A DNA stretch of 64,000 nt from Treponema parvum. Its GTDB lineage: Bacteria; Spirochaetota; Spirochaetia; Treponematales; Treponemataceae. Where the stretch lies: contig NZ_CP054257.1 in NCBI RefSeq assembly GCF_017893945.1, positions 1,612,001 to 1,676,000 on the forward strand, given 5' to 3'. The notes below the pieces were generated by a model, which was given only the letters and a program-made list of their open reading frames with translations, was not told the origin of the DNA and made no database searches. Positions 34,021 to 43,102 of the stretch are shown here, piece after piece. Position 1 is the first letter of the stretch. Each line of letters starts with the position of its first letter. The position numbers and the translations under genes are program-made.

Positions 34021-34611
34021 TTAATACTTGAACGTGAGCCGCTGGATGGGCGACGGTCCCAGTTCGCGGCATATTTTTCGATGTTCCAAAGTGGGATATC
34101 CCTTGTGCTTCGAATACATGTACTTCGGAAACTGTTTGTCGTATTCTATCATCAGACGGTCTCTCGCCGTCTTAGCAATTATGCTCGCCGCCATGACGGC
34201 AGGATATTTTCCGTCAGCCTTGGCTTCGGCGCGGCACGGGCATGAAATCTTGGGACAAAAAGTCCCGTCGGCAAGGGCAAAAATATTTTCCGGCTCAATT
34301 TTACAGCCTGAAACTTCGCACCAGGCGGGAAGCCTGATCAAAAGCATTTCAAAAGCAAGGCTCATAGCGTAAAGACTCGCCTGTAAAATATTTATTTTAT
34401 CGATCGTTTCATGATCTACAATTCCCAAGCCCCATACGCATTTTTCTTTTATGAGTTTTTCAGCCTCAAAGCGTTTTTTTTCCGACAGCTTTTTTGAATC
34501 GTCCAGCGTTTGAACGGGAAAATCAGACGGCAATATGACGGCTCCTGCGCACACGGGGCCAGCGATGGGTCCCCTGCCCGCTTCGTCAAGTCCGCACATA
34601 ATCTGCGCCAT
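34021..34611 (-). CDS. rnhB: ribonuclease HII
   Basis: A 196-residue enzyme that nicks RNA in RNA-DNA hybrids and removes misincorporated ribonucleotides. The active-site acids are in CGLDEAGRGPIAGPV (~5-19). The conserved MAASIIAKTARDRLM (~143-157) contains further catalytic residues. An extra Cys-rich loop (FCPKISCPC, ~125) is seen. The ATG at 34611 overlaps the TGA of the upstream gene (TGATG) with AGGGT before it, so translation is coupled. The TTG three bases earlier is not needed. Confidence 0.95.
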   Translation of the reverse strand: MAQIMCGLDEAGRGPIAGPVCAGAVILPSDFPVQTLDDSKKLSEKKRFEAEKLIKEKCVWGLGIVDHETIDKINILQASLYAMSLAFEMLLIRLPAWCEVSGCKIEPENIFALADGTFCPKISCPCRAEAKADGKYPAVMAASIIAKTARDRLMIEYDKQFPKYMYSKHKGYPTLEHRKICRELGPSPIQRLTFKY

Positions 34612-36728
34612 CAAAAACCCTGTGTTTTATTGTTTGAGTCTTCGAAGATCTTGACGGAAGGATCGGTCCATACGGCTTGAGACGTGCGCGACAAAGAAAT
34701 TTCTCCCGCAAAGGAATTATCCGTCATGCGGCAGCCGCAGCCGAACAATTCGGCTATGCGCCCCATAGAGCCTACGGTTTTACAAGACGACGAGCGAAGT
34801 TCAAAATGTCCGCCGTGCAATGAAAAGGCAACTGCGGTTTTAGCTACAGCGGAAACGCGGCAATTAAAAACGCTTATGCGGGTATCTGACGCGGAAATTA
34901 ATGACGAATATGATCTTGCCTGACTTACAAGGCCAGTGTTTTTAAAAAGCACAATCGACGACGCCGACTGGACGACGGAACCGGAGTCTTCAAAAAGCGC
35001 CGCAATTTCACAGTTATCTAAAGACAAAATTGCGTTTTCAAGCGAGAACAGCGATTTAGCTTCTTTACGGTCGGTAGAAGTTTTGGTTATGGCGCAGTTT
35101 TCAATTTCAAGGCTTGAAACGCGAAGGTCAAAGGATGTTTCAGGCGCGAACACCAAACAAGCTCCGTCAGAGCCTGAAATTTTGCAGTTGGCCGGTAAAA
35201 CGATACGTTTGGACGGCATTACAAGCTTTCCGCGGACATGAAGATTTATAAAACGCGGTAAAAATCGTGTAAATTCAAACTGTTCAAAAGAAGTAAAGGG
35301 ACGTTCTTTGGTTCCGTCCGCGAGAGTCGGATTCGAACCTGAATCGAAATAATAATTACATACGTCTATAACTGCGCTGTACTCCGAAGGAATGCTCTTG
35401 TTTCCAGCCGCATCCTGAGCGTAAACGGAAATTTTATTATACACGGGCCGTTCGGGATTCGCGGCGATCCGCAAAATGTTTCCTTTAAATTCCGTGTATT
35501 TTTCAAGAGCGACGGAATCAAAAAAATCCTTCGAAGGAACCGGAGCTGAAAAATCGCTTTCAAGTTCTAAAGGAGAACTTACTGCGCAATAAATGCGCGA
35601 TTTTTTTTCGCTCACGATGTTTATATCGAGAGGCGCGCGGATCCAAAAACCGGAAACGGACGGTATAAGCGCGGGCGGCGCAGGCGGGCGGCGGTCTATC
35701 CTATACCGCACTGACAAGTCGCCCTGATAAACGTTATCCGCATACAAGGAAAAAGTGAGTTTTTCCGAAACGGAATCTCCTTCAAAAACATCTATGCACA
35801 TTTCGGAAAAAAGTCCCGGTGAAAGCGTATTTTTTACTCCGAGATTGTCTTTATTTCGGCTGGAAACTGAAATTTTATATGTGCCGCTTTGAGTTGCCGA
35901 ATAAACTACGGAACCGTCCGCGCGCCGATCTTCAACAAGAACCGCTCTGGGCGGAAGTTCAAAAGAATAAATCGGATTTCCCGCCTCAAAAGCCGCCGAT
36001 TGCCACCGTATGGTATGGCTTTCATAGCGGTCTATTTCAACAGGATCTCCCGCAGGGCGCCACCACCCGCCGTCAATGCTGTAGATAAGCGTTTTGTCGT
36101 TAAAAGAAATCGTCGTCCAGTTTTCAACGGAAAAAGGAACGCTGCGCTCATTGATTATACCGTATGCAGAAGACACATGTATTATGCCGCGCCAAAACGA
36201 ATTTCCGTCGGTAAGCGTCAAAGGAACGTAACGCGACACGGAACAATCGGAAGAAAGGGAAAGTGTTTTTGCAGGCAGATAAATCACAGCACCTTCGCCG
36301 TCTTCTTCTCCTATTGCATAATTAAAAGACGAGGGAATCGCGATCTTAGAACCGGGAACGTATTCGTAAACGGGAGAGTTCAAAAACGTGTAAAAAAAAG
36401 ACTTGGTATCTTCTTCTCGGCTGTGTTCCGTAACGGTATATGAAACGCTCTTTTGAGTGCGCCTTCCGTTTTCATCTATGGAAACGATACGGATTTCGAC
36501 GTCGCCGGCAACGTCGATAACAACAGGATCGTCATAGGCAAAACCTGAAACAAGAGGATCCGATCCGTTTACGGAATAATATGCGATTTCACCTTCCGGT
36601 AAAACAAGCAAAAGCGTCTGTTTGTTCGCCCACGTACCGGGCACGGGGTTTACTATTGAAAATTCCGCAAAGGCCGCAAAGCAAAATAAAAAAAGAGAAA
36701 AAAGAACTGTAATTCTTTTTAGTTTCAT
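34611..36728 (-). CDS. large secreted protein with chitobiase-like N-terminus and beta-helix-like C-terminus
   Basis: About 705 residues, with a signal peptide ending FAAFA. The N-terminal ~80 mature residues resemble a chitobiase/hexosaminidase C-terminal-type beta module (GEIAYYSVNGSDPLVSGFAY). The middle is strand rich. The last ~220 residues (from GTKERPFTSFEQFEF) repeat short hydrophobic strands with Asn/Ser turns, as in right-handed beta-helices. I assign no enzyme function. The ATG at 36728 is preferred over a GTG at 36734 that overlaps the stop of the phosphoribosyltransferase gene; AGGGTGA fits the ATG. It sits in a coupled array with the transferase and rnhB. Confidence 0.7.
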   Translation of the reverse strand: MKLKRITVLFSLFLFCFAAFAEFSIVNPVPGTWANKQTLLLVLPEGEIAYYSVNGSDPLVSGFAYDDPVVIDVAGDVEIRIVSIDENGRRTQKSVSYTVTEHSREEDTKSFFYTFLNSPVYEYVPGSKIAIPSSFNYAIGEEDGEGAVIYLPAKTLSLSSDCSVSRYVPLTLTDGNSFWRGIIHVSSAYGIINERSVPFSVENWTTISFNDKTLIYSIDGGWWRPAGDPVEIDRYESHTIRWQSAAFEAGNPIYSFELPPRAVLVEDRRADGSVVYSATQSGTYKISVSSRNKDNLGVKNTLSPGLFSEMCIDVFEGDSVSEKLTFSLYADNVYQGDLSVRYRIDRRPPAPPALIPSVSGFWIRAPLDINIVSEKKSRIYCAVSSPLELESDFSAPVPSKDFFDSVALEKYTEFKGNILRIAANPERPVYNKISVYAQDAAGNKSIPSEYSAVIDVCNYYFDSGSNPTLADGTKERPFTSFEQFEFTRFLPRFINLHVRGKLVMPSKRIVLPANCKISGSDGACLVFAPETSFDLRVSSLEIENCAITKTSTDRKEAKSLFSLENAILSLDNCEIAALFEDSGSVVQSASSIVLFKNTGLVSQARSYSSLISASDTRISVFNCRVSAVAKTAVAFSLHGGHFELRSSSCKTVGSMGRIAELFGCGCRMTDNSFAGEISLSRTSQAVWTDPSVKIFEDSNNKTQGF

Positions 36729-36730
36729 AC

Positions 36731-37345
36731 TCACCCTAGAATAGGTTCAAGAATGCCGCGGAGATCCGGATCGTCTTTATAATAATACTCTTCAAGCTCT
36801 TCTTTTGACAATCCCACAAGCTCATGACTCAGATAGTGAATCCAAAGATCTTCTTCAGGTTTTCGGATATCGAAGCGTCTGCACCAATAGTCCGGTTGGA
36901 TCGGCTGCCTCTCTTTATAAGTAAAATGTTTATAATCGTGAACCACAACTTTTATATCGCAGCGCGGAATACCCTTTTGCAATAGAATTTCCACAAGGGC
37001 GTTTATCGTTCTGCCCGTGTCAAAAATATCGTCCACAAGCATGATTTTGTCGCCGTGCCTAAGATAATTGGGCTCGTACGTCCAGCCGTCAATCATAACC
37101 TTGTCGTTCTGACGAATGTCGGAATAAGAGCGCGCCACCACGGCTGAATACAATACGGGATGGAAATCCTTTCGGACGATTTTAAAATATTCGCTGATCA
37201 CGTTTGCCATGTACGCTCCGCCGCGAAGCGAACTGTATATTACATCGGGAATAAATCCTTCGTGATATATACGGTGCGCAATTTTAAGAGCATTGTTACG
37301 AACAACATTATACGGCAGAAATTCCTTATTCATACTGAACCCCAT
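36731..37345 (-). CDS. phosphoribosyltransferase (hypoxanthine/xanthine type)
   Basis: A 204-residue type I phosphoribosyltransferase. The PRPP-binding loop is KIMLVDDIFDTGRTINALVE (~100-119). The PPi loop is YSSLRGGAYMANVISEYF (~38-55). The C-terminal tail is unusually acidic (HELVGLSKEELEEYYYKDD) compared with Hpt. It salvages a purine base or a related substrate; exact base uncertain. Two in-frame ATGs are possible, 37345 and 37333; neither has a good ribosome-binding sequence. TTGCCT-18-TAAAAT-7 before 37345 would make the first leaderless. It is followed by two overlapping genes. Confidence 0.85.
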   Translation of the reverse strand: MGFSMNKEFLPYNVVRNNALKIAHRIYHEGFIPDVIYSSLRGGAYMANVISEYFKIVRKDFHPVLYSAVVARSYSDIRQNDKVMIDGWTYEPNYLRHGDKIMLVDDIFDTGRTINALVEILLQKGIPRCDIKVVVHDYKHFTYKERQPIQPDYWCRRFDIRKPEEDLWIHYLSHELVGLSKEELEEYYYKDDPDLRGILEPILG

Positions 37346-37404
37346 TATCGCAATTTTACCCTATTACAGTGTTAGCAGGCAAGCAGGCACATTCGTTTTC
37401 CGCT

Positions 37405-38706
37405 TCAACAGTATTTTCTGTATACTTCGGAAATTATTCTTATTCCTTCTTCCGTTTCTTCTGCAGGGCGCGAATAGTTAAGCCTGAGACACTTGTCATA
37501 GTGCGGATGATCTTTTAACGGCGGAAAAGAACCGTCACTCGCATCGCCGAAGAAAAAATATTCGCCGGGCACGACTATAACTCCGCGCTTTTTAAGCTCA
37601 CAGTATAATTCTTTTGTAGTTATTTTAAGGTCGAAGAGCAATAGCCACAAAAATATCGATCCTTCACTTTTGTGAACGGCATAATTCGTTCCTGAAAAAT
37701 ACTTATGGATCCACGTTTGAGCGTCTTTGGATCTTTTCTCATAAAACGGGCGGACTATGTTTTTTGCGCAGTCAAGAAGTTTTCCGCTTCTTATGAGGCT
37801 TGAGGCGATCGCCTGTCCCGCGCTTGCGGTTGTCAAAGAAACGATGGCATTGATGTTTGAAATAGCCTTTGCGACCTCTTTTTGCGCGATAATAATGCCG
37901 GTTCTCATCGACGGCAGTCCTATTTTTGACATGCTCATGGACAAGATGACATTTTCCGAAAAAAACGGGCCGGCGCTGTCCGTAAAAATAATGTCGGGCC
38001 ACGGAAGCCCGTAAGCGTTGTCTATTATCAAAGGAATGTCGTAGCGCACGGCAAGTTTTGAAAGATGAAGAATTTCATCGTCGGTTAGGACGTTTCCCGT
38101 AGGGTTTGTAGGGCGGGTTACGCATAGGGCGCCGACGTTGTCGTGTTCTGCAAGATATTTTTCAAGTACGAGAAAATCAACTGAATATTTAAAAGTATGG
38201 TCGTCGAAAATTTCAAACAAGGCCGGAATCCCGACGAACATATCTTTTTCTATTCCCTGATCGGCGTAACCTATATATTCGGGAACAAGGGGAAACACTA
38301 CAGTCTTTTTTTCGGCAACGCCGCTTTCGGTACTTGTGCCGCCGAACAGATTGAAAAGATAAAACATTGCGGTTTGGCTGCCGTTCGTTACGGCGATATT
38401 TTCCGAAGTGATATCCCAGCCGTATTTTCCGGAAAGGCAGCGGGCAATATCGTCCAAAAAAGAAACTCTTCCGCCGGGAGCGTCGTAGCGCCCGATCAAT
38501 TGACCGAACGAATCGTCCGCAGCCATTATCTTTGCCATTTCGCTGCGATACATTTCGTCAAGTTCGGGGATGCGGGCCGGATTTCCTCCGCCCAGCTGAA
38601 AGGAAGGCCCCGGCGGTAAGGGTTGTCCAAGATCGTCCATAAGCTGCAATATGCCGGAATTTTCGGTAAGTTTTTTACCGAAATCTGAAAAATTTAACCT
38701 TTGCAT
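37405..38706 (-). CDS. avtA: valine--pyruvate aminotransferase
   Basis: A 433-residue PLP enzyme that clearly follows E. coli AvtA along its length: SGILQLMDDLG near residue 18, LGGGNPARIPE (~38-48), NIAVTNGSQTAMFYLFNLF (~103-121), VTRPTNPTGNV (~195-205), and the PLP lysine in LSMSMSKIGLPSMRTGIII (~252-270). It exchanges amino groups between alanine/pyruvate and valine/2-oxoisovalerate. The gene begins 6 bases after the clpC stop with GGTGA as a weak ribosome-binding sequence, so it is translated with clpC from the same message. Confidence 0.92.
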   Translation of the reverse strand: MQRLNFSDFGKKLTENSGILQLMDDLGQPLPPGPSFQLGGGNPARIPELDEMYRSEMAKIMAADDSFGQLIGRYDAPGGRVSFLDDIARCLSGKYGWDITSENIAVTNGSQTAMFYLFNLFGGTSTESGVAEKKTVVFPLVPEYIGYADQGIEKDMFVGIPALFEIFDDHTFKYSVDFLVLEKYLAEHDNVGALCVTRPTNPTGNVLTDDEILHLSKLAVRYDIPLIIDNAYGLPWPDIIFTDSAGPFFSENVILSMSMSKIGLPSMRTGIIIAQKEVAKAISNINAIVSLTTASAGQAIASSLIRSGKLLDCAKNIVRPFYEKRSKDAQTWIHKYFSGTNYAVHKSEGSIFLWLLLFDLKITTKELYCELKKRGVIVVPGEYFFFGDASDGSFPPLKDHPHYDKCLRLNYSRPAEETEEGIRIISEVYRKYC

Positions 38707-38712
38707 CGTAAA

Positions 38713-41298
38713 TCACCGTGCGGCTTCAATAAGGGGTTTTTCGGCCGTTGCCGGATGATTCGCCTTTCTTTTTTTGCGGAATTTTACCGTCAAGGAATCC
38801 TTGCCTTTATCCACAAAGACAGTATCACCCGTTTCGCCTTCGCCTGAAAGGATGATTATCGAAAGAGCGTCTTCTATTTCTCTTTGTATGAGACGGCGCA
38901 TCGGACGGGCCCCCATAGAAGGATCATAGCCGTTGTCTACAAGATAAGAGCGAGCCTTTGTGCTGAGAGCCAACGAAAATCCTTTTTCTTCAAGGCGCTC
39001 TTCAAGTTCCAAAAGCTGTATGTTCAGTATCGATGAAACCTGTTCTCGATTTAAAGCGTTAAAAACCACAACGTCGTCTATGCGGTTTAAAAGTTCGGGA
39101 CTCATGATTTTTTTCAATTCGGCGATTGCTCCCGCGCGAATTTCATTATACGGCATAAATTTTTCTTTGCTTGCGGAAAAACCTACATGGCTTTCTCCCG
39201 TAATTTCGCGCGCGCCTGCGTTGCTTGTCATTATGATAACGGTGTTCCTGAAATTCACCGTATGGCCGAGATTATCGCTTAACTCCCCTTCTTCCAGAAG
39301 TTGAAGCAAAAGATTGAAAATGTCCGGATGAGCTTTTTCGATTTCATCAAGCAAAATAACCGAGTAAGGCCGGCGGCGAACCTGTTCGGTTAAAATTCCG
39401 CCTTCGTCATATCCGATGTAACCCGGAGGCGCGCCCACAAGACGACTGGCGTTATGTTTTTCCATGTAGTCGGACATATCAATCCGTATGAGAGAATCGT
39501 CGGTTCCGAACAGAAATTTCGCAAGCGTCTTTGCTAGCTGTGTTTTTCCTACGCCCGTAGGCCCTAAAAATATAAACGAGCCTATGGGACGCTTTACGGA
39601 AGACACGCCCGCACGGTTTCTTCGGACCGCGCTCGAAATAAGATTGATGGCTTCGTCTTGACCTATCACTTCCTTGTGAATTTCTTTTTCCATAGTCAAA
39701 AGACGCCTGGCTTCGCTGTTATCCAATTGAGCGGCGGGAATACCGGTCATATTGCTTATTATTTTACACACATCCTGTTCGGTTATGTGTTTTAAAGTTT
39801 GTCCGTTTTCCCGCCAGTAACGGCTGAAAATTTCCAGTCTTTCTTTAAGAGCCTTTACCTTGTCGCGAATGAGGGCGGCCTTTTCATAATCCTGTTCCCT
39901 TACGAGGCGTCTTTTTTCTTCGCCCAACTCTTCTATATTTTTTTCAAGCTCCACAAGTTCGGAAGGCCTGTCGTCTTCCTGAATTTTTTTTGCCGCGCCG
40001 GCTTCGTCCAAAATATCAATGGCCTTGTCGGGCAAAAACCTTTCAGGTATATAACGATGGGCGAATTTTACAATGGCGGGAATCACGCCTTCGTCGTAAA
40101 CTACGCCGTGAAAATCTTCATATTTTTTACGTATTCCTTCAAGAATTTTTGCCGTATCGGTGTCGGACGGCTCTTCGATTCTTACGATCTGAAATCTTCT
40201 TTCAAGAGCGGAATCTTTTTCAACATATTTGCGATATTCTTTTATAGTTGTCGCTCCGATTATCTGAAGTTCTCCGCGGCTCAAGGCAGGCTTTATCATA
40301 TTGGAAGCGTCCAGCGTGCCTTCCGGCCCGCCCGCCCCGATTATAGTATGAAGTTCGTCCACAAAAAGTATGATGTTTTTAGAATCGTTTATCTCTTTCA
40401 TCATGCGCTTCATGCGCTCTTCAAATTCGCCCCTGTACTTTGTTCCGGCGATCATCGCAGCAAGATCCAGCGACAATATCCGTTTTTTTAAAAGGTTTTT
40501 GGGGACGCTTCCTTCAGCAATCCGCTGAGCAAGACCTTCTACGATCGCGGTTTTACCTACGCCCGGCTCTCCGATCAAAACGGGATTATTTTTCGTACGG
40601 CGCGAAAGAATCTGTATGACGCGGAGAATTTCAATGTCGCGGCCTACGACAGGATCAGTTTTTCCTTCTACGGCGTTTGCGGTAAGATCGCGGCTGAATT
40701 CGGCCAAAAACGATTTTTGAGCGTTTTGTGCAGACTGAGATCTGCCCTGCGTCGGAGAAGAAGAAATCACTTCAGGCCGTTTTGCATTCCCTTCCCCCAT
40801 AAGACTCTGAAAAACTGAAGCGGCAAGACTTTTTGCAGACTTCGGAGAACCCGAAGAGGGAATTCTGGCTTGAATATCGCGAAGAGTATTTATAACGTCA
40901 TCCAGATTTACGCCCGCTTTTTGAAAAAAATGGGACGTAATGCTGAGATCCTCACGGATAGCGGCGATGACAATGTGTTCCGTGCCTATATACTCATTAC
41001 GAAGAGAACCCGATTCGGCCGAAGCGACGTCGAGCATATTATTGAACCTGCGCGACAGGGGAAGATCGCCGAAAGAATTGACAGGAGTGCGCACGGTTAG
41101 ACTTTGCTCAAGGGTAAGCTGATATGTTAAAATATTTATGTGAAGCGTCTGTAAAAGAATAAATCCCAAACCGTCACCGCTTTTAAGCAGCGCCAAAAGC
41201 ACGTGTTCGGGATAAAGGTAATCGCTTCCGCTCTTTCGCCCTTCGTCTTGCGCAAGAGAAGCGATAAGACGGTGAGCTCTTGGAGAAAATTGTTTCAT
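38713..41298 (-). CDS. clpC: ATP-dependent Clp protease ATPase ClpC
   Basis: An 861-residue class I Hsp100 unfoldase. It has two N-domain repeats (1-140), AAA+ 1 (Walker [10 protein letters not shown] near 250; Walker [10 protein letters not shown]), a middle region with a UVR-like helix pair ([19 protein letters not shown]), and AAA+ 2 (Walker [10 protein letters not shown] near 570; Walker [10 protein letters not shown]). The UVR element marks it as ClpC rather than ClpB. The two glutamates that read phosphoarginine in B. subtilis ClpC (GTEHILL repeats, E32 and E106) have counterparts here at E31 (YPEHVLL) and E107 (GTEHIVI). AGGATGG precedes the ATG. It has its own promoter and lies downstream of mcsB and mcsA; ctsR is absent from the window. 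Confidence 0.95.
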   Translation of the reverse strand: MKQFSPRAHRLIASLAQDEGRKSGSDYLYPEHVLLALLKSGDGLGFILLQTLHINILTYQLTLEQSLTVRTPVNSFGDLPLSRRFNNMLDVASAESGSLRNEYIGTEHIVIAAIREDLSITSHFFQKAGVNLDDVINTLRDIQARIPSSGSPKSAKSLAASVFQSLMGEGNAKRPEVISSSPTQGRSQSAQNAQKSFLAEFSRDLTANAVEGKTDPVVGRDIEILRVIQILSRRTKNNPVLIGEPGVGKTAIVEGLAQRIAEGSVPKNLLKKRILSLDLAAMIAGTKYRGEFEERMKRMMKEINDSKNIILFVDELHTIIGAGGPEGTLDASNMIKPALSRGELQIIGATTIKEYRKYVEKDSALERRFQIVRIEEPSDTDTAKILEGIRKKYEDFHGVVYDEGVIPAIVKFAHRYIPERFLPDKAIDILDEAGAAKKIQEDDRPSELVELEKNIEELGEEKRRLVREQDYEKAALIRDKVKALKERLEIFSRYWRENGQTLKHITEQDVCKIISNMTGIPAAQLDNSEARRLLTMEKEIHKEVIGQDEAINLISSAVRRNRAGVSSVKRPIGSFIFLGPTGVGKTQLAKTLAKFLFGTDDSLIRIDMSDYMEKHNASRLVGAPPGYIGYDEGGILTEQVRRRPYSVILLDEIEKAHPDIFNLLLQLLEEGELSDNLGHTVNFRNTVIIMTSNAGAREITGESHVGFSASKEKFMPYNEIRAGAIAELKKIMSPELLNRIDDVVVFNALNREQVSSILNIQLLELEERLEEKGFSLALSTKARSYLVDNGYDPSMGARPMRRLIQREIEDALSIIILSGEGETGDTVFVDKGKDSLTVKFRKKRKANHPATAEKPLIEAAR

Positions 41299-41332
41299 AA
41301 AATTCCATCCTGTTATGTGACAGCTTGAGTAA

Positions 41333-41362
41333 ATTATACACTCAATACGGCAGGCAAGTCAA
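41333..41362 (-). promoter_or_regulatory. clpC promoter
   Basis: TTGACT (41357-41362), 18 bp, TATAAT (41333-41338) on the minus strand; predicted start ~30 bases before the clpC ATG. No CtsR heptad repeat or CIRCE element is visible next to it. The rest of the mcsB-clpC gap (41299-41457) is featureless. Confidence 0.65.
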
Positions 41363-41457
41363 AACCGGGCAAAACTCAGGGGCACTCTTCCTGTTTGGGT
41401 TTACGCCGTAAAGCCGGACGCGCTTTTATGCGTGACCGCAGCCGATCAGCACCCTGT

Positions 41458-42558
41458 TCAGGCGTCCGCAAAGCGTATGTTTTCAAACGATTCCTGCAAG
41501 ATAAGAGCCCTTAAACGGTCCGTCTTTAACTTAATATCGCTTTCGATGTCTTTTTCAAACTTAAAATTTCCGTTTTTGAGAACGAACTGAACGTGCCCGT
41601 CCCTTGTACGGTACAAAAGCGCGCACAGTTCTCTGTTTTCAATTCCCGTTAAAAGCTTTAAATTTACGGCCCACTTTATATTGGATATGATCTCTACGGC
41701 TTCGCGGTTTGTTATAAGCCGTGAAAATTTGACTGTAGCATAAGAGCGGGAAATAATATCGCGCACGGCCGTCGGTATATTTTCGGCATATTCCCTTGTA
41801 AACTTTCGTTCTGTTTCAACGAGGTTGACTATTGAAGAAGCCAGTGAAAATATCTGATCGAATTCATTGCCGGTAAAAGATGAAGACGTGGAAACCTCAT
41901 AATAAGCGCCCAAAGCCGATGAAAAGGATGAAGACGAACCGAAGCAAGCGCTGAAAACACAGCCGTTTTTTTGAAGGGAAGATGAAATTTCAGGAATTTT
42001 TCCGACATAGGACAGCGACGGAAGATGAAGCCGCACGGATATTTTCATTCCGCTGCCTACGTCGCTCACCGACGAAGTTAAAAAACCGAATTCGTAGGAA
42101 GCTGCAAATTGCAGTGATTTTTGAAGCTGATCGTCAAGAGATCTGCAAATTTCATAACAAGCCTTACAGTCGAAACCGGTTACAAAAGACGCGATGCGAA
42201 GATGATCCTTGCTGTTTACAAGACAAAAAAGATCGTCTTCAGCTCCCATTACAATACCGCTGCCGGGCTGATCGTCGATAAGTCCCCGTTCCGTAAGAAT
42301 TTTAATTCCGCTGTCATCTATGCTTTTTAAGGCGACGGTTTGATACGAATCTGGATCTTCAACCTTTGAAAACGAATCGAACACAAGCGTTTGCACACGA
42401 GAAGCATCGTCGCCGCGAAAATGCGAAGGAAAAGGAAAATTCGCAAGGTTCCGCGCCAAGCGCACCCTTGTCGAAAGCACCACATCGTTGTCTTTTCCGT
42501 CTTTAGAATACCAGGAACCTGCGGACGACGAGTCAATGTTATTTTTTTTCATTTCCAT
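41458..42558 (-). CDS. mcsB: McsB-like protein of the phosphagen-kinase fold, probable pseudokinase
   Basis: 366 residues aligning along its length with B. subtilis McsB, the protein arginine kinase that tags proteins for ClpCP. The ATP-site block STRVRLARN (29-37) is kept. The other catalytic boxes are not. NEEDH is NSKDH (115-119), the CPTN(V/L)GTG box with its cysteine is SVSDVGSG (S163 in place of Cys), the arginine after it is K172, and the RGxxGExxE segment is SACFGSSSS (203-211). The C-terminal phosphoarginine pocket RDxxRA reads TDRLRA (346-351). The frame is intact and the gene overlaps mcsA by 20 bp, so it is expressed rather than decayed. It may act as a non-catalytic adaptor between McsA and ClpC. 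GAGGAAG spacing favours the second ATG (42552). Confidence 0.85.
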   Translation of the reverse strand: MEMKKNNIDSSSAGSWYSKDGKDNDVVLSTRVRLARNLANFPFPSHFRGDDASRVQTLVFDSFSKVEDPDSYQTVALKSIDDSGIKILTERGLIDDQPGSGIVMGAEDDLFCLVNSKDHLRIASFVTGFDCKACYEICRSLDDQLQKSLQFAASYEFGFLTSSVSDVGSGMKISVRLHLPSLSYVGKIPEISSSLQKNGCVFSACFGSSSSFSSALGAYYEVSTSSSFTGNEFDQIFSLASSIVNLVETERKFTREYAENIPTAVRDIISRSYATVKFSRLITNREAVEIISNIKWAVNLKLLTGIENRELCALLYRTRDGHVQFVLKNGNFKFEKDIESDIKLKTDRLRALILQESFENIRFADA

Positions 42559-43087
42559 CTTCCTCAGGAAGAAGTTCGCCAGAGCCGTCTGAAACCGAAG
42601 ATCTCTCCAACGCCTTTAGATAATCGCGATACATGGCGGCTTTTTCATAGTTTTCGCTTTTTAACGAAGCGTTAAGTTTTGCCTGAATGTCCATGCGGTC
42701 GGTAATACGGGAGCGAAAAGAAGTAAGTCTTGCAGGCATAGATCCTGTATACGGCCCCAAAATGTTTTTCGCTTTGAGCATTTCTTTTATTTCAGAAGAA
42801 AAAACCGAATAGCATTCCGGGCATCCTGTATAACCCGTGCGTTTTATGCCGGAAAGACTCTGTCCGCATACCGGGCAAAGGCGGGATTTTTCTTCATAAG
42901 AAGTTCTTGTTTTTTGGGCAAAATCCGAAAACAAAGAACCTATCGAGCTTTCGATGGATTTAGGATCGGGGGATATTCCGTATTTTACGGCGCATTCCAT
43001 GCACAAATTTATCTTTTTTTTACCGGCGACGCTTAATTGCTCTATAAATAAAACGGCTTCGTTTTTACGGCAAAAGTCACACACCAT
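42539..43087 (-). CDS. mcsA: McsA-like zinc-finger protein with UVR motif
   Basis: A 182-residue adaptor. Four CxxC knuckles form two zinc sites: C3/C6 with C29/C32 and C71/C74 with C89/C92. Residues ~134-162 are a UVR (UvrB/UvrC) helix pair (KLNASLKSENYEKAAMYRDYLKAL). In Firmicutes McsA activates McsB and both join ClpC. All metal ligands are intact here, in contrast with the eroded McsB. AAGGAG precedes the ATG. It starts 15 bp after lolE and overlaps mcsB, linking the quality-control pair to the lipoprotein-export operon. Confidence 0.9.
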   Translation of the reverse strand: MVCDFCRKNEAVLFIEQLSVAGKKKINLCMECAVKYGISPDPKSIESSIGSLFSDFAQKTRTSYEEKSRLCPVCGQSLSGIKRTGYTGCPECYSVFSSEIKEMLKAKNILGPYTGSMPARLTSFRSRITDRMDIQAKLNASLKSENYEKAAMYRDYLKALERSSVSDGSGELLPEEDGNEKK

Positions 43088-43102
43088 AAACCGCTCCTTG
43101 CG

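Noticed and set aside
41299..41457. CtsR operator or CIRCE element before clpC
   Set aside because: No tandem heptad or 9-bp inverted repeat of those types is visible; only an ordinary promoter is seen.
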